A stretch of 64,000 bases of DNA from NCBI GenBank assembly GCA_021464245.1, contig JADCRB010000068.1, forward strand, positions 4,626,830 through 4,690,829, in the 5' to 3' direction. The notes beneath the pieces were generated by a model. It was not told where the DNA came from. It ran no database searches and saw only the letters and a program-made list of their open reading frames with translations. The position numbers and the translations under genes are program-made. This DNA is from Carallia brachiata. Taxonomy: Eukaryota; Streptophyta; Magnoliopsida; Malpighiales; Rhizophoraceae. Below are positions 23,242 through 41,280 of this stretch, piece by piece (the stretch's first letter is position 1; each line of letters opens with the position of its first letter).

Positions 23242-24669
23242 ATTTTTTTGTTTTTGTTTTTTGATTCGTGCACCTTTTCTTATTCTTCGCGTTTGGCATC
23301 CATTACAGCTGAATTGTTAGCCAAAGACTCGTGCGTCTCAAGTTAAGAAAGATGTCCGGGGTTCAAATTTTCAGCCGCCCTCACTCTTGACTTTTGTTAG
23401 AAACGTAGAGGCAAGTCAACTTTGTTGGTTTAAACAGGGACGCATTTTCCTTTGGACGTTATGGCACTAAGTATAATTCCTATATGGTGCTGTCTCGAAG
23501 ATTTAAGGAAATAATGTTACTACATCATAGATAGTGCATCTCATTTTCATTGCACGTTTCAACTTCGAACCACTTCACCCCTAAGGAAGGTCAAGTGAAG
23601 TTTCTCAAGATTTGGGTGTGTATGCTTTTTCCATAAACAACCGCGTTCGGCATTCAAAACTTAATCATGACTTTTTGCGCCGCGTGGCAAAGTGTTGTGG
23701 TAAGTTATTCTTAAATGAGTAAAATTATGTAGATATATCTAAACGATAATTGTTAAAAATATATAATTAATTTAATAGTATTCGATTTTTTTTTTTTCAA
23801 ACATATTATTGTGAATCCAACAATTAGGTTGCCAACCATCTTCTCCTTCCGAAATTTAACTGAAGTGAATTTCTCGTCATTTGAAATAAAAAATGATGAT
23901 GACCTGCCACTGGCACATGTTCCCTCAATTTTTTACTTGCACATCAGTGCTGTTTCCACTGATTTGAACGCCATGAGAAGGGCTAACGAGAAAAACAAGG
24001 AACTTGTAAAAGTAAACTTGTCTTAAACCCTGTGCGCATTCACCCAGGTGATGCATGCTCCGGTGAAACACAAATGGGTCCGGCGACCTTTAAACGCGAA
24101 GCATCGACCTTTTTCTTTTTTGTCCATTAGGTGTTCATTAAGAGAGACCCGTTGAATTGTGAAACATTATATCTCTTTTTAGAGTTAAAATTTGTGATTC
24201 CTAAGGTAGAAATTTAAATTTTTAACATCAAAACATTATTTCAAAAACGTCATCAGCCTTATCATTAGGCCCTTATTATCTATACATTGGCACAATATTT
24301 GTATAAAAAAGAAAAAAGGTTGTCTTTTTCACCACCGGGTGTTCCAGCATCAGGAAATCCAGCTTTCCCATTGTTGTTGTTGTTGAAAAATTCAAATTCT
24401 ATGTCAATTAGAATCCTTTTTAAGGAATTAATATAATTTCATCCGTAAAAATTGATAGAAATACAAAAACAATTGAATGAAAAAAAAAACACTTCGAAGT
24501 AATAATACGATATCTGCTATCGCGATCATAGTAGGACAGAATTGCACGGAGCCCACGAAGCATTTGCTTGTTACAACAATCGTATGATGTGATTGGTGCT
24601 TGTCCTTTATCTTGCAGTTTCCACACCAAATAACCAATTGTCAATTCATCAAATTATTAAGGGTTTTAC
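23242..24669. other. Intergenic, weak SINE-like stretch, no gene
   Basis: Around 23300-23410 there is a moderately GC-rich piece with ggggttcaaat, similar to a pol III box B but incomplete; no tail or duplication confirms a SINE. Frames at 23811-24026 (71 codons) and 24644-24420 (74 codons) show no recognisable domain. Confidence 0.35.
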
Positions 24670-24789
24670 CACTAAAAAGTAGATATTTTTCTCACAAAAG
24701 TTACGGTGTTTATGGAATGAGGAGAATAGTAAAAAAAGAAAGGAAAGAAAAAAAAAGTAAAAAAAATTAAAATTACGTGAAGTGATAGA

Positions 24790-24985
24790 GAAAGAAAATA
24801 TAGTGAAAAAAATAAATAATAATTTGTGAGAAAAAAGTGATAAAAAAATAAAATTATTTAGAGTAGTGTAAAAGGTTAAGAGAAATAAAGTATGGTAAAA
24901 AAAGTGAATAGTAATTTGTGAGAGAAAAAATGATGAAGAAAATAAAATTATTTAGAGTGGTATAGAAAGTTAGGAGAAAGAAATG
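24790..24985. repeat. Purine-rich AT tandem duplication, about 97 bp unit
   Basis: Two units share, in order, gtgaaaaaa(g)aataataatttgtgag-like, gataaaaaaataaaattattt and tagagt(a/g)gt(g)ta..aggttaagagaaa blocks (starts near 24803 and 24897). The right flank (24990-25065) carries tcgtaaaacaaacaagcc, a MITE-like terminus, so the pair may lie inside an old MITE. Confidence 0.45.
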
Positions 24986-25059
24986 TAGAGAATAAAAGTA
25001 TTAATCATGATTATATTTTTTTTTCTTTCCTCTCTTTTTCCTCGTAAAACAAACAAGCC

Positions 25060-27190
25060 TTTAGATGCAATGATTGATCAATTTTATGATCGTCAATTAC
25101 GAATTCGTGATCCATGTTATTCACGTGATCATGTATTCACGAACTATGAATGTCGATCACGATATTTTTATATTTTTATAAACTAATATTTTTTCTTAAT
25201 CTGTTTTTTTGTCACTTTAGTGATTTTTTAAAAATATTTTTGATATTTTAAGTTACATATCAGAATTCGAACTCATTTTTATATGGTTTGAAGAACAATA
25301 TTTAATACCACTCTACTAATGGTTGCAAGCAAGTAGTATTACAATTGGCAAATATCTTCTTTTTTATGACTGAAACTAGTGGCCGATTCAAACTTTTTAT
25401 CAATCAGGCGAATTACTATTTTTCTAGTCGCAATATTAACAATTGGTTATGGCATCGTGGCTAGTTAAGTTAGATTTCGGGCATATCAATGTCTCAATTA
25501 TGAGTTCTTTCCATTACAATTAATTAAACCAATTAACCAATCAATTTCCAAAGTACCTTGGTATTTGTCTCTAGAAACTAAGCTTACAATGCGCAACTTG
25601 GCTGTTGCGATCACAACATGGTCGTAACAAAACAAAAGGGTTCTAAAATAATTTTAAAAAGATAATAAAAGTGAAAATAGTTAAACAATGGAATGAGGTT
25701 CTAAAACATCGAGAGAAAAAACCTATAATTCTGTTTTTGATGTTTTGCCATGTAGAAAATGAACAACTGCCATTTTGATCAATTGGTAGTTTCTTATAGT
25801 TAAAATTGGAAAAGAAAAAAAAGGAAATCAATATTCAAGCATATAGTGACATTGATTAATTACTATTAACATAAAAATATTGGTGAAAAGGAACGTGCAC
25901 GTTTTTAAAAAAGGTTGAGTTTCTTTTTTTTTTTTTCCTTAAGTTTTTTTAAAGTCGATAGTCTAGCAATTAAAAATGAGAATTATGAGAAAGAAATCTG
26001 AATTCGATTTCAAATTTTAAAATTAGAGGTCACTAATAATTAATATAATGGTAGAGATCTAAATCTTAAGTTCCGATCTTTGGATATTCTTATTATGCAT
26101 TACCAAAATTTTCGCTTCATTGATATGAGAGTTTTTCTTATAACTTTCATATCTTAATTCAATGACACAAGTTTCTTTTGACGCCACTCATACATTGGTA
26201 TTGTAATAATATCATAATTGTTAATATCATATATCTAATCTTTCTAATTGGTTGTGTAAGAAGTACAAATATATAATCAATAATTATAATATTAACATTG
26301 TTACATAATTTTTTTTACAATTGCATTTTTTTTTTGCATTATTTTTTCCATCATGGTTAACTCAGAAATCTTTATTCTAACAATTGTCCTTTTTAGGGAC
26401 AACTTTGTTATGCGCATTTTACTAAAATAATAACTTCACCAGTATTTAATAAAAACTTTTGACATTCATCTAATATATAGGCTTCTAATTATTATGATTT
26501 AATGATAAAAAAATCGTTCATTATTATGTTAAAAATATAAATCATGAAACTTGATAAAACTAAACACACTAAACGTAAGTCTACATTATTATTATCTTTA
26601 TGTCTATTTTTACAACTAAAAAGACTTGAATCCAAATTTTGCATGTACCAAATGTGCATTCTAATTAGTTGAATCAAAGGTGCATGAAATCAAATGTACA
26701 TAGCAATTGGCTTTTCAATTTTTAAGGTTTCCCCACCCAATGTTTGGGAAAAAAAAAAAAGAATGGCTTTCAAGTTTCAAATAGTTAGAGCGCTCTTATA
26801 AAAGCAAGAAAAAGAAAAAAATATACATATATACAAAATGACAAATTAATAGAAGTGAAAAAAAAAATTAAAATTATGTATACATACTTTAATGAGTCAT
26901 GCGTAAAACACAATTAATTAAATAAAATACGATAATTTATTTAATTTTTAATTTAATGTAAGTTTACAATTCCATAATTCACTCAATATTTACGGGCCGT
27001 GTTTTTCCAAAAAAGTTTCTAAACAGAAAGATATATAAATATTGGGAAAGACGAGGCACCCCGTAAATTCCTGGCGGTGAATCTGGTTTCCATAGCTGGG
27101 AGGCTGGGACACGCAGAGAACTGAAAATATAGAGAGTGGCTCTCTCCATGGCCTGAAGCATTATTGCTCTCTCTCTCATAAAAGAAAGTT
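25060..27190. other. Intergenic and promoter region upstream of the flippase gene
   Basis: AT-rich DNA with only short frames and no recognised gene or repeat border. The part from about 26980 onward becomes GC-richer and should contain the promoter and transcription start of the P4-ATPase gene. Confidence 0.45.
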
Positions 27191-27991
27191 TCATTCTTTG
27201 GATATTCTCTGTGCCAAGGACTTCCTTTTTCTTTGCTTGCCGCCCTTTTTCTTGATCTGCAACCTCTTCAGCTATTGTTCCTTGATGTCAGCTCAAATGG
27301 GTCTTTCTTAATCTTCGCAATTAATGGACCAGTCTCTTTTATTCTTTCCAGGTATCCTCCTCTCTGTCTCTCTCTGTACTGTCTTTCTTGTTTTTGGAGT
27401 TCTGTTTTTTTTTTTTTTTTCTCTCTCTCTCTCTTGGAGGTTACTTTTGGGTTCTTTTATGTTTTCTTTTTCTTGGAGTAAATAATTTTGGCATAATGAA
27501 TCTGTGTTTTTATCCAGATTGGTGTTAGGTTTTAGCTCAACATTGTCTCAAATCCTTTTTTGTAAAAAGTAATTTTTTTTTTCCTTGGGTTGTTGTTTTA
27601 GATATGGTCCTTTTTTTTTGGATGGTTTTAGGTGACTGTGGAATTGGGTTTTGAGATTTTGGTGCAAAATATTGGACTTCACTATGTGGGAAATATAGAG
27701 ATTATGGTGAATTTTCCTATTTTTTTGTAAATTTTCTAGTTAATGTAGGAAGTTTGGTTCCTGATTCTTTATGCCGCTTTCAAATTGTGATTGTGTTATT
27801 ATGTGTTGGAAAGTATCAAATGTATCTTCTTTATAGTGAATCTTGAAATCCTTTGTCTATGCAATTAGGTCTTAAGAGAAAAAAAGCTTTGCAGGAGGGA
27901 CAATTTTTTGTATTGAAGGCCAGGAGTGGGGGCTGTTCTTTCTGGTTCTTTTAGATACTTGTGAGTACCTTTGAGACCACAGTTTTGAGAG

Positions 27992-30900
27992 ATGGCGCGG
28001 GGTAGGATAAGGGCAAGGCTCCGGCGGAGCCACCTCCACCCATTCTCATGCATCCGGCCAAGTGCAGACGATGGCATGGAACCACATTCGATGGAAGGCC
28101 CTGGGTATTCAAGAATTGTTTATTGCAATCAACCCCATATGCACAAGAAAAAGCCGTTGAAATACTGCTCGAATTACATATCAACCACCAAGTATAATAT
28201 AGTCACATTCTTGCCTAAGGCTCTATTTGAACAGTTCCGGCGAGTTGCCAATATCTACTTCCTTCTGGCTGCAATACTTTCACTTACACCTGTTGCTCCA
28301 TTTTCTGCCGTAAGCATGATTTTTCCTTTGGCTGTTGTTGTTGGTATTAGTATGGCAAAGGAAGCTTTAGAAGATTGGCGTCGGTTTATGCAGGACCTGA
28401 AGATTAATGCTCGGAAAACACTAGTTCATGTAGGAGATGGTGTTTTTAAATATAAGCCATGGCAAAAGATTCAGGTTGGTGATGTAGTAAAAGTGGAAAA
28501 GGATCAGTTTTTTCCTACGGATTTACTTCTGCTGTCAACTACTTATGATGATGGGATTTGCTATGTGGAGACTATGAACTTAGATGGTGAGACGAACTTA
28601 AAGATAAAGAGAGCTTTGGAGGTAACATTGTCGATGGATGATGATGATGCTTTTGAGGCTTTTTAGCGGAACAATAAAGTGTGAAGACCCAAATCCCAGT
28701 CTTTACACTTTCATTGGCAATTTTGAGTATGATCGTCAAGTTTATCCTCTTGATCCCAGTCAGATTCTTCTTAGAGATTCAAAGCTCAGAAATACAGCTT
28801 TTGTATATGGGGTTGTGGTTTTCACCGGTTTTGATAGCAAAGTCATGCAAAATTCAACAAAAAGTCCTTCGAAAAGGAGCAAAATAGAAAGGAAGATGGA
28901 CAAAATCATATACATTCTTTTCAGCATCCTTTTAATAATCTCTTTGATGAGCTCAATTGGCTTTGCAGTGAAGACAAAGCTGGAAATGCCAGACTGGACG
29001 TACATGCAACCCTGGAAACCTCAAGATTTGTATGATCCTAACAGCCCTACCAGGTCAGGGCTAGCCCACTTGGTCACGGCTCTCATCCTTTATGGGTATT
29101 TGATACCCATTTCTCTATATGTTTCCATTGAGGTAGTGAAGGTGTGTCAAGCAAGATTCATTGATCAAGACATACAAATGTATGATGAAGAGACTGGTAA
29201 TACTGCTCAAGCACGGACATCAAACTTAAATGAGGAGTTAGGCCAAGTGGATACAATCCTTTCCGATAAAACTGGCACCTTGACCTGCAATCAGATGGAT
29301 TTTCTCAAGTGTTCCATTGCTGGTATTGCTTATGGTGTGCGTGCTAGTGAAGTTGAACTTGCTGCTGCAAAACAGATGGCAATGGAACTTGAGGAGCAGG
29401 ATTCCGAAATCTAATGGTGTTAGGCATAAAAATAAAGCTCGCGATTTGCGGGAGAATGGGAGAGGACCACCAGAAATTGAACTGGAGACTGTTGTTACTT
29501 CTAAAGATCAGAAAGATCAGAAGCCAGCAATTAAGGGGTTCAGTTTTGAGGACAGCCGTCTCATGGATGGCAATTGGCTGAAAGAGGCCAATCCAGATGT
29601 CATTCTGTTATTCTTCCGTATATTAGCAATTTGTCAGACTGCTGTTCCTGAGTTGAATGAAGAAACTGGCAGAATCACATATGAAGCAGAGTCACCTGAT
29701 GAGGGAGCTTTTCTTATTGCAGCAAGAGAATTTGGTTTTGAGTTTTATAAGAGAACTCAATCCAGTGTGGTTATCAGAGAAAGATGTCCAGGACAAGTGA
29801 TTGAAAGGTGATAGCTTTTAATAATTTGATGAGCCATTTTGGCTTCTCATCTATCCCTTCCCAAAATATCTGGTTTTGATCTCTTAACTCTCTTGGAAAT
29901 CTTGCAGAAAATTCAAAATTCTCAATTTGTTGGAATTTTCTAGCAAAAGGAAGCGAATGTCTGTAATTGTGCAAGATGAGGATGGGCAGATTCTACTTCT
30001 GTGCAAAGGTGCCGACAGGTTAGATTTGCAATGATGTTTTTAATTTTTTATATAATCTACATGTGCAGTGGTCAAAGCAATCAGACATCTGGATGCATCT
30101 ATTTCATCTTATTGCTTGTTAAGTTCAAGACCTTCATTTAGATTCTATCATGCAAAAGACACACGAACAGACATGATTAGATAATATGGACATGTATATG
30201 GTGTGGACATGATATTTTTTCCATCAACTTTCTTAAGAGAAAGATAACTTTTGTCGTTGATCTACCTAGCAAGTGTTAATTTATTACCCTTTCCTCTCAA
30301 GAATAAAGGATTAAAAAAATGGGTTTCCTTGATGCAATTGCAGACCTACCCGAGGAAACGGACGAGAGAAAAGTGTTTTTTGGGGTTGATTGTACGCTAT
30401 TTATTATTTCTTCGTTTTTATTGTACAGCATCATTTTCGATCGGCTTGCAAAGAATGGAAAAATGTATGAGGAAACTACTGCTAGGCATTTGAATGAATA
30501 TGGAGAAGCTGGGTTGCGTACCCTGGCACTTGCTTACAAAAAGCTCAATGAGTCAGAGTATTCTGCATGGAACATCGAGTTTGTGAAGGCAAAAACTTCA
30601 ATTGGCGCCGATAGAGATGCAATGCTTGAGCAGATATCAGATGTGATGGAGAGGGAATTGATTCTTGTTGGTGCTACTGCTGTGGAGGACAAATTGCAAA
30701 AAGGGGTATACATGCTTGTTACCTAACAGCCATGAACTGTACATTTCCCTTTTGGCTTGCTTCTACTCATTTTCAATTTTTGCCCCGCCAGGTGCCTCAG
30801 TGCATAGACAAACTTGCACAAGCCGGTCTTAAGATTTGGGTTTTGACAGGTGACAAGATGGAAACTGCGATCAACATAGGGTGGGTTGCTTACGGATTAC

Positions 30901-32911
30901 ATAATGATCCTACTGATGCATGCAACTCCATAACGGTTGAATAACTCTTTCCTGCACCATGCAGGTTCGCTTGTAGTTTACTTCGACAGGGCATGAAGCA
31001 GATCTGTATAACAGAAATGAACTCGGATTCAATAGCCCAGGATGGCAAACAGGTATATCGTACTTGGCAACGGTATTGAGGGTTTGAGTTCCGTTGTTGT
31101 CAAACATCGTAATTTTTTCCTTATGAACAGGCCGTTAAAGAGAATATTTTAATGCAACTTTCCAATGCCTCTCAAATGGTCAAGCTAGAAAAGGATCCGC
31201 ATGCTGCATTTGCTTTAATTATAGATGGGAAGACTCTAACCCACGCTTTGGAGGATGATGTGAAGCTTGAATTTTTGGCATTAGCAGTTGATTGTGCATC
31301 TGTAATATGCTGTCGTGTCTCTCCCAAGCAGAAGGCATTGGTGTGGTCTTTTTTCTCCATTACTTTCTGGACTCTCTTAAAAATGTTCATTCTTGGTCTT
31401 CAGTTATCAAATAGCCGCTGTCTCTTTGAGTACCAGAACTAGATACAATTGTATCTTCTGTAATTTTTATGTCTCTCTGGACATATATTTGGTATCAGGT
31501 AACAAGGTTGGTAAAAGAAGGAACAGGAAGAACAACCCTGGCAATAGGCGATGGTGCCAATGATGTTGGAATGATTCAAGAAGCTGACATTGGCGTTGGA
31601 ATCAGTGGTGTTGAAGGCATGCAGGTTTTGAAAATATCCAGCTTATTTTCCGTTCCAATGTACCCATGAAAGAATTTATGCTTCTCAAAGCTTACAGTTT
31701 GCAAATCTATGCAGGCTGTCATGGCCAGTGATTTCTCCATTTCCCAGTTCCGGTTTTTGGAAAAACTTCTGGTAGTTCATGGACACTGGTGCTACAAGAG
31801 AATTGCTCAAATGGTAATTATCAATAAAGATTCACTGTAATGCTTTCTTGGTATATTTAATCTGTGCATTATCCACTCCACAGATGCCATATCCTTCCTT
31901 GCACATGCCCATTTTCAGTTAATCTCAATCTCTTATTCAATTAATTAAGATGTTTTGCTCTCAGATTTGTTATTTCTTCTACAAAAACATAGCATTCGGC
32001 CTCACCCTGTTCTACTTCGAGGCATTCACAGCCTTCTCTGGGCAATCAGTTTATGATGACTGGTACATGCTATTGTTCAATGTCATTCTCACAGCACTGC
32101 CTGTCATTTCACTTGGTGTTTTCGAACAAGATGTGTCATCTGAGGTCTGCTTACAGGTTAGCTCCTTAAAGTACATTTTTCTAGTAAATTGGTGGATCTC
32201 TGCGCTATGATATAATATTTGTATCTTTTGCTTGCAGTTTCCAGCTCTGTATCAGCAGGGGCCTAAAAATCTCTTCTTCGATTGGTATAGGATATTAGGG
32301 TGGATGGGCAATGGCCTCTATACCTCTCTCATAATTTTCTTCCTTAATATCATTATCTTCTATGATCAAGCATTCCGCGCTGGGGCCAAACTGCCGATAT
32401 GGCTGCTGTTGGTACCACAATGTTCTCTTGCATCATATGCGCTGTCAACTGCCAAATCGCTCTCATAATGAGCCACTTCACGTGGATACAGCACCTTTTT
32501 GTCTGGGGCAGCATTGCCACTTGGTACCTGTTTCTCCTGCTTTATGGGATGATCTCTCCAATTTATTCCGGGAATGCCTACCGCATTCTGGTTGAAGCCC
32601 TTGGTCCAGCACCTATATATTGGTGCTCCATCCTACTGGTAACAGTTTCCTGTAATCTGCCTTACCTGGCTCACATTGCATTCCAAAGATGTATCAATCC
32701 AATGGATCATCATATCATCCAAGAAATCAAATACTACAAGAAAGATGTTGAGGATCAACAAATGTGGAAACGGGAGCGATCAAAGGCAAGACAAGAAACC
32801 AAAATTGGGTTCACTGCAAGAGTAGATGCGAAGATCAGGCAGTTGAGAGGAAAGCTGAATAAGAAGCATTCGAGTTTATCATTGCAAAACCGTATGGCCG
32901 CTCCATCATGA
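27992..32911 (+). CDS. P4-type phospholipid-transporting ATPase, ALA4-7 group; three frame-breaking indels in this sequence
   Basis: Flips aminophospholipids and related lipids from the outer to the cytosolic leaflet of plant membranes using ATP, with an ALIS beta subunit (family knowledge). Exons: 27992-29807, 29908-30018, 30429-30705, 30792-30880, 30965-31052, 31131-31340, 31499-31624, 31715-31813, 31965-32156, 32238-32911. Seen: LDGETNLK (residue about 198), phosphorylation site DKTGT (D425), [25 protein letters not shown] and a C-terminal membrane region; the N-terminus ([29 protein letters not shown]) marks the ALA4/5/6/7 branch. The frame breaks near 28663 (one extra T in a T run), 29406 (one extra base) and 32378 (one G short in a G run). 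Allowing for these, the gene codes for 1226 residues, matching the group. A 5' untranslated exon ends at 27351 with an intron to 27894. Probably a functional gene with sequence errors; a recent pseudogene is not excluded. Confidence 0.9.
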
Positions 32912-35900
32912 CATTATCTGTTGTTTTTTATTTTCTTTTAGGAAGATCTTAGGTCTTTTGGCCTGTGCAGTTTTCTATGAGGCTTTTTTTTTTAATTCTT
33001 TTTGTCAGTTTTTTTTTCTTCAAATTTTGTTAAGAGGGATTGATTGAAGTCCTATCCATTACGCCTAAAGCATTGGAGCTCATGTATGTATACCATGTAC
33101 AAGAGTGAAGAATTTATCAGCTTGTGAAGATAGTTGCTGTCAAGCATCTGTGTTCATCCCCTTGTCTGTTGTGTTTCTGCATTATTCTGTGACCAGGGAA
33201 TGTAACTTGTTCTGCGGCGCGATCAGGGAATTTCTCTGCAGCTCCAAACAGCTGGGAAAGTGTTGCATTTTTCTTAATCCATCATAATTAGGGGGACAGT
33301 GACTGGCTTTTAACTGCATAAACTTGGGGGCCAAACGGTGAGGTTGAATGAGCTGCTGCAAAAGGCATATAATCTGCTATAAGGGACCAAGCCAACAAGC
33401 GCAAGACGTGCACACAATTAATCATGAGGGCTTATGGCAGTTAGATCATCTGATCGCTTAGTTGCCAAGTCTTTTTTCCTTCTTTGAAGTTCAAACTTAA
33501 GTCTTCAAACTCTCTTTTCCTATTGAATTGATGGCATTCGAATACTCACAGAACCTGGTGAGATGTTGCTTTGCAGCATTCAAGATTACCATAAAAGGGG
33601 TTGTGGCTTTATACCCACCAATTGCTTCTGCTGTTGAAGGTAGACTCATGGCTTTCGTTTGTTTTTTTTTTTTTTTTAGGGACTAAAGGTCAAATTTTAG
33701 ACTTGAAATTAAGAGTTCAAAAGACTTTACTACTAGATCTTATGGTTAATGACAATTTTTTTTAATGACGAATAATCTCTTTAGGCAAACTCTAAAATAA
33801 TTATCATAATACTTCAGCACTGCAGTTATCTAGTTGAAACATGAAACTGACTTATATTATGGTCTTATTTGCTTGTGCTCGTGGAATTCCGAATCAATGG
33901 CATGTACTGAAACTTTTTATATAATCCATTTTGTCAATAACTGTGAGTCCTGGAAAAGAATTAAATATGCAGAATCTTATTCATGAATTTATAAAGAAGT
34001 TATTTTTACAACTCGAACATGTAGTTTTATGAGCCAATGAAATAATCCTATCATTATACCAAAGCTCTCCTAGATACCCAAGGAACTAAAGTACATGTGT
34101 CTTCATGTAGCTATCATGTGTCTTCATGTAGCTATCTGTACACAAAAAGATTAGGAAACCGTCCTTTTTGCTGTTTCTCTATTATTAATGTGAGGAATAT
34201 GCAACTTGCATAGCGCTGTAACTTAGAACTTTTATATCCATTCCTGCCTTTCATGAGTGCACCTGGCCTGGGGCTTGGACCATTTTCCTGAAAACCCAAT
34301 TTCAGTAACAATTACATTGCAGCAGCTCAAGATGATCCTAACTTTGCATCTTTAAAAAGCAGCTCAAATTGAGCCTGACCTTGCCTCTCCTGGCAAAATG
34401 GCAATAGTAATAGTAATACCTTGAGATTGTTCTGTGGCAATATAATAGTAATAAGGGCTGGGATGTTCACTTGCAGTATGCCGCGGTAGCTAACTTTCTC
34501 GCCCCATCTGCTTGTGATCAAACTGAAGCATCCTTTATTTTACCTAGCCCACCAGTGGGTGCCTTACAGTATGTTCTGAATGATATTTGTGGGGTTTCTA
34601 TACCCTGTACTGTAGCTATTTAGAATGGGGTCCAATTTCTCCATTGAATGAAAAAACAAAAAAAAAAAAAAATGTAATACCATGAGATTGTTCATACCTA
34701 TGCACTCTTTCTGATCCACTATCATAGTACCTAAAAGCTTGATGAAGAATAAATAAACTTTTAAAGTCTAATGTAAAACCAAACATTGTACACTTGCCAT
34801 GCGATTTGAAGTAAATCATCATCTAAAGCCAAAAATTTTGTTGTAGAAATTTACTAGACATAAATTAACCTTGATTATCAATAAAAAAAATTATGTAAAT
34901 TTTGTTAATTAACTCCAATCGAGTTTCAAATTTGATACTTTTAAGTCTTCAAGATGATTCTAGTATATTGAGATAAATCGACCAAACATAAATTAACCTT
35001 GATTATCTACAAACATGAAAATGCTTAAGGACGGTGCTCCCCCACCATTTATTTTCTAGGGCCCTTGGAATGTCCGATGGAACCGAACGTAGGCAATAAT
35101 GGGTCTGAAATGCAGAAGGTAAACAACTCAAGCGATGCTCCTATCTAAGGTTTTTAAAATCGGATCTTTCCCTGGATTGATTTAGGATATTATAAATCAG
35201 ATCATATAATCGTAAAATTTTATTAAAAATAAAAAAAAATAACTAATATTGATATATATAATTTATAATTAAGCATTTTATATATATCAATTCAATAATA
35301 ATGAAAAAAATCACAATAATTCCCTTCCTGTATATAAAAAAAAAAATCATCTCACCATATAGAGAATAATTTTTATATGTTAGAGTTCTTATTTTCATCC
35401 CAATTATTGGCTTCTTCTATATTTAATATTCAAATTTAAATAAAAACATATTTTTATAATTCCTTTTGTGTTATTAATAAAAATGAGTTTTAAATCAAAA
35501 ACTTAATATAAACAAAAAGAAAATCGTAAGATCGGATTGATATTGTACTGATATTATAATTTGGATTCAAACTCTATCAACATCCTATCTCAAAAAAATT
35601 TTACTATGATTGGAATCATTAGTTTTATATATGATTATAAAACGTAAAATCCTACAATCAATTAAAATTTTAACAACCTTGCTCCTACCATAATGAATCA
35701 TTTTATTAGCAATACATTATCTAATTTCCTCTACAAAGATGCAAAACAACAATCCATCACATTATCTTCTCCTCCTACACTAAGCAATCCTCTTAAGGCT
35801 GCCACCCCCAACACAACTAACACCCACCATGCCCATCAAAATAAAAATTATCAATAGGTTGACTAATACCCTTTTTTATTATTATTACGAGAAATCTTTT

Positions 35901-36880
35901 TAAGATAAACTTTTAAATTATTATCAATTTTGCGTTCTATCTTATTTTAATATTTTAACTTTAGGATCATGTTTTTGGGACAATTATTGGTTACCTGATC
36001 AAGTATGAAGTTACATCACCGCTCAACCGCCTTACTATTGACTGTAGTTGTCCACTAAACCTTTTTTTTTTTTTTTTTGGCATTGAAATGGTCGGTTCTA
36101 TTCCTATGTCTTTTTAATTAATTTTGGTACAGATTTTTTTGACGCTGATTTTATATCTTAGATCTAAATTTGCTAAACATAAATCTCATTCTGATTTACA
36201 ATATATACTAAAAATATAAAACAAATATACAATTTTATTTTGATTTTGATTTCGAGCCTAAACTATGAACTAATAGATATATTAATAAAATTTTCTCCAA
36301 CATAACAAAAAGGAAATCCTCCAAGTAAGCGAATAAAGAAGAACATTATAATAAAGAAGAGCAAGGTTACTGCGCTGGATCATGTAACCAGATAAATTGT
36401 TAGGACACTTTTGATTACAATTATAAATTATTATAACGATAAGTTATAGTTTTATTAGTAAACCATCAACTTGTATGGTTTAATAGTAAGAGTGTTGATT
36501 GTACCTTTACAAAATTATATGTTTAAATTTTATTATATTCGGTCAATGAGATTAAACATACGCTCTATTTTTTTAAGTTTTAAACGGTTCTACTGTGACC
36601 CTTATTAGTCCTGTCATAATTTGCTCCATCAGTAAATCCAGAAAATAAATGTCTGCATCCTACTATAGACCAAACAGACACAATCTTTTATAACAAATTT
36701 ACGAAATTTCACCCTGTCATTTATTTTAATTTTTAAATAATTTTATTAGTAATAAAATTCATTTTAATTTAAAATTTATAAATTCAAATATATGGTGATC
36801 CAGTTGAATAAAAAAAATTATGCATAAAAAAAATTAAAAATTAAATTTTTATAACAAAAGGGAAAAAGAATGAATGGAAA
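32912..36880. other. 3' flank of the flippase gene and intergenic DNA
   Basis: 32912-33110 is probable 3' untranslated sequence. The remainder has no supported gene. It includes a perfect 21-bp tandem duplication (34094-34114 and 34115-34135), a dispersed direct repeat cataaattaaccttgattatc near 34859 and 34985, and AT-rich DNA. Confidence 0.5.
34094..34135. repeat. Perfect 21-bp tandem duplication
   Basis: catgtgtcttcatgtagcta plus t occurs twice with no gap and no mismatch, indicating a recent slippage or repair event in intergenic DNA. Confidence 0.9.
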
Positions 36881-37230
36881 GGAAAAAAAAAAAAAAAAAC
36901 AAACAAACAATGCCTCCCTTCTCTCCCTCATTCCTCTCTTTCTCTCTCTTCAGTCAATTCTAGAGAGAGAAAGTTGCCTCCTTATTTCCATCTATATCCT
37001 CATATCCAGATTTCCCTCGTTCTCCACCGTTGATCTCCAGCTCCCTCACTTCATCTACTCCGTCGCCGGAAATATGTAACAAAAAAAAATATCGGCAAAA
37101 AAAAAAAAAGAAAAGAAAGATCGAAGCTTTTTGCATCCCTGTTTTCAAGGCATTGAACTTTTTGCTGGGTTTATTTTCCCTAAAAATTTTAATTTTTTCC
37201 CAATTGAAAAAATTAAGGTTTTGATATCTT

Positions 37231-37243
37231 AGGGTTTAGGGTT
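37231..37243 (+). promoter_or_regulatory. Telo-box-like motif in the 5' leader of the casein kinase gene
   Basis: agggtttagggtt holds nearly two plant telomere units (TTTAGGG) and lies 15-27 bases before the ATG at 37258. Telo-boxes are known near the start of many plant growth-related genes, where they act with other elements; function here is inference. Confidence 0.5.
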
Positions 37244-37257
37244 CAAAAGTTTGTGTT

Positions 37258-41280
<4,023 letters not shown>

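Noticed and set aside
23300..23410. Possible tRNA or SINE
   Set aside because: Only a partial box B; no box A, cloverleaf, tail or target duplication could be made out.
34616..34822. 68-codon minus-strand frame
   Set aside because: No domain, spans an A-run, no conserved features.
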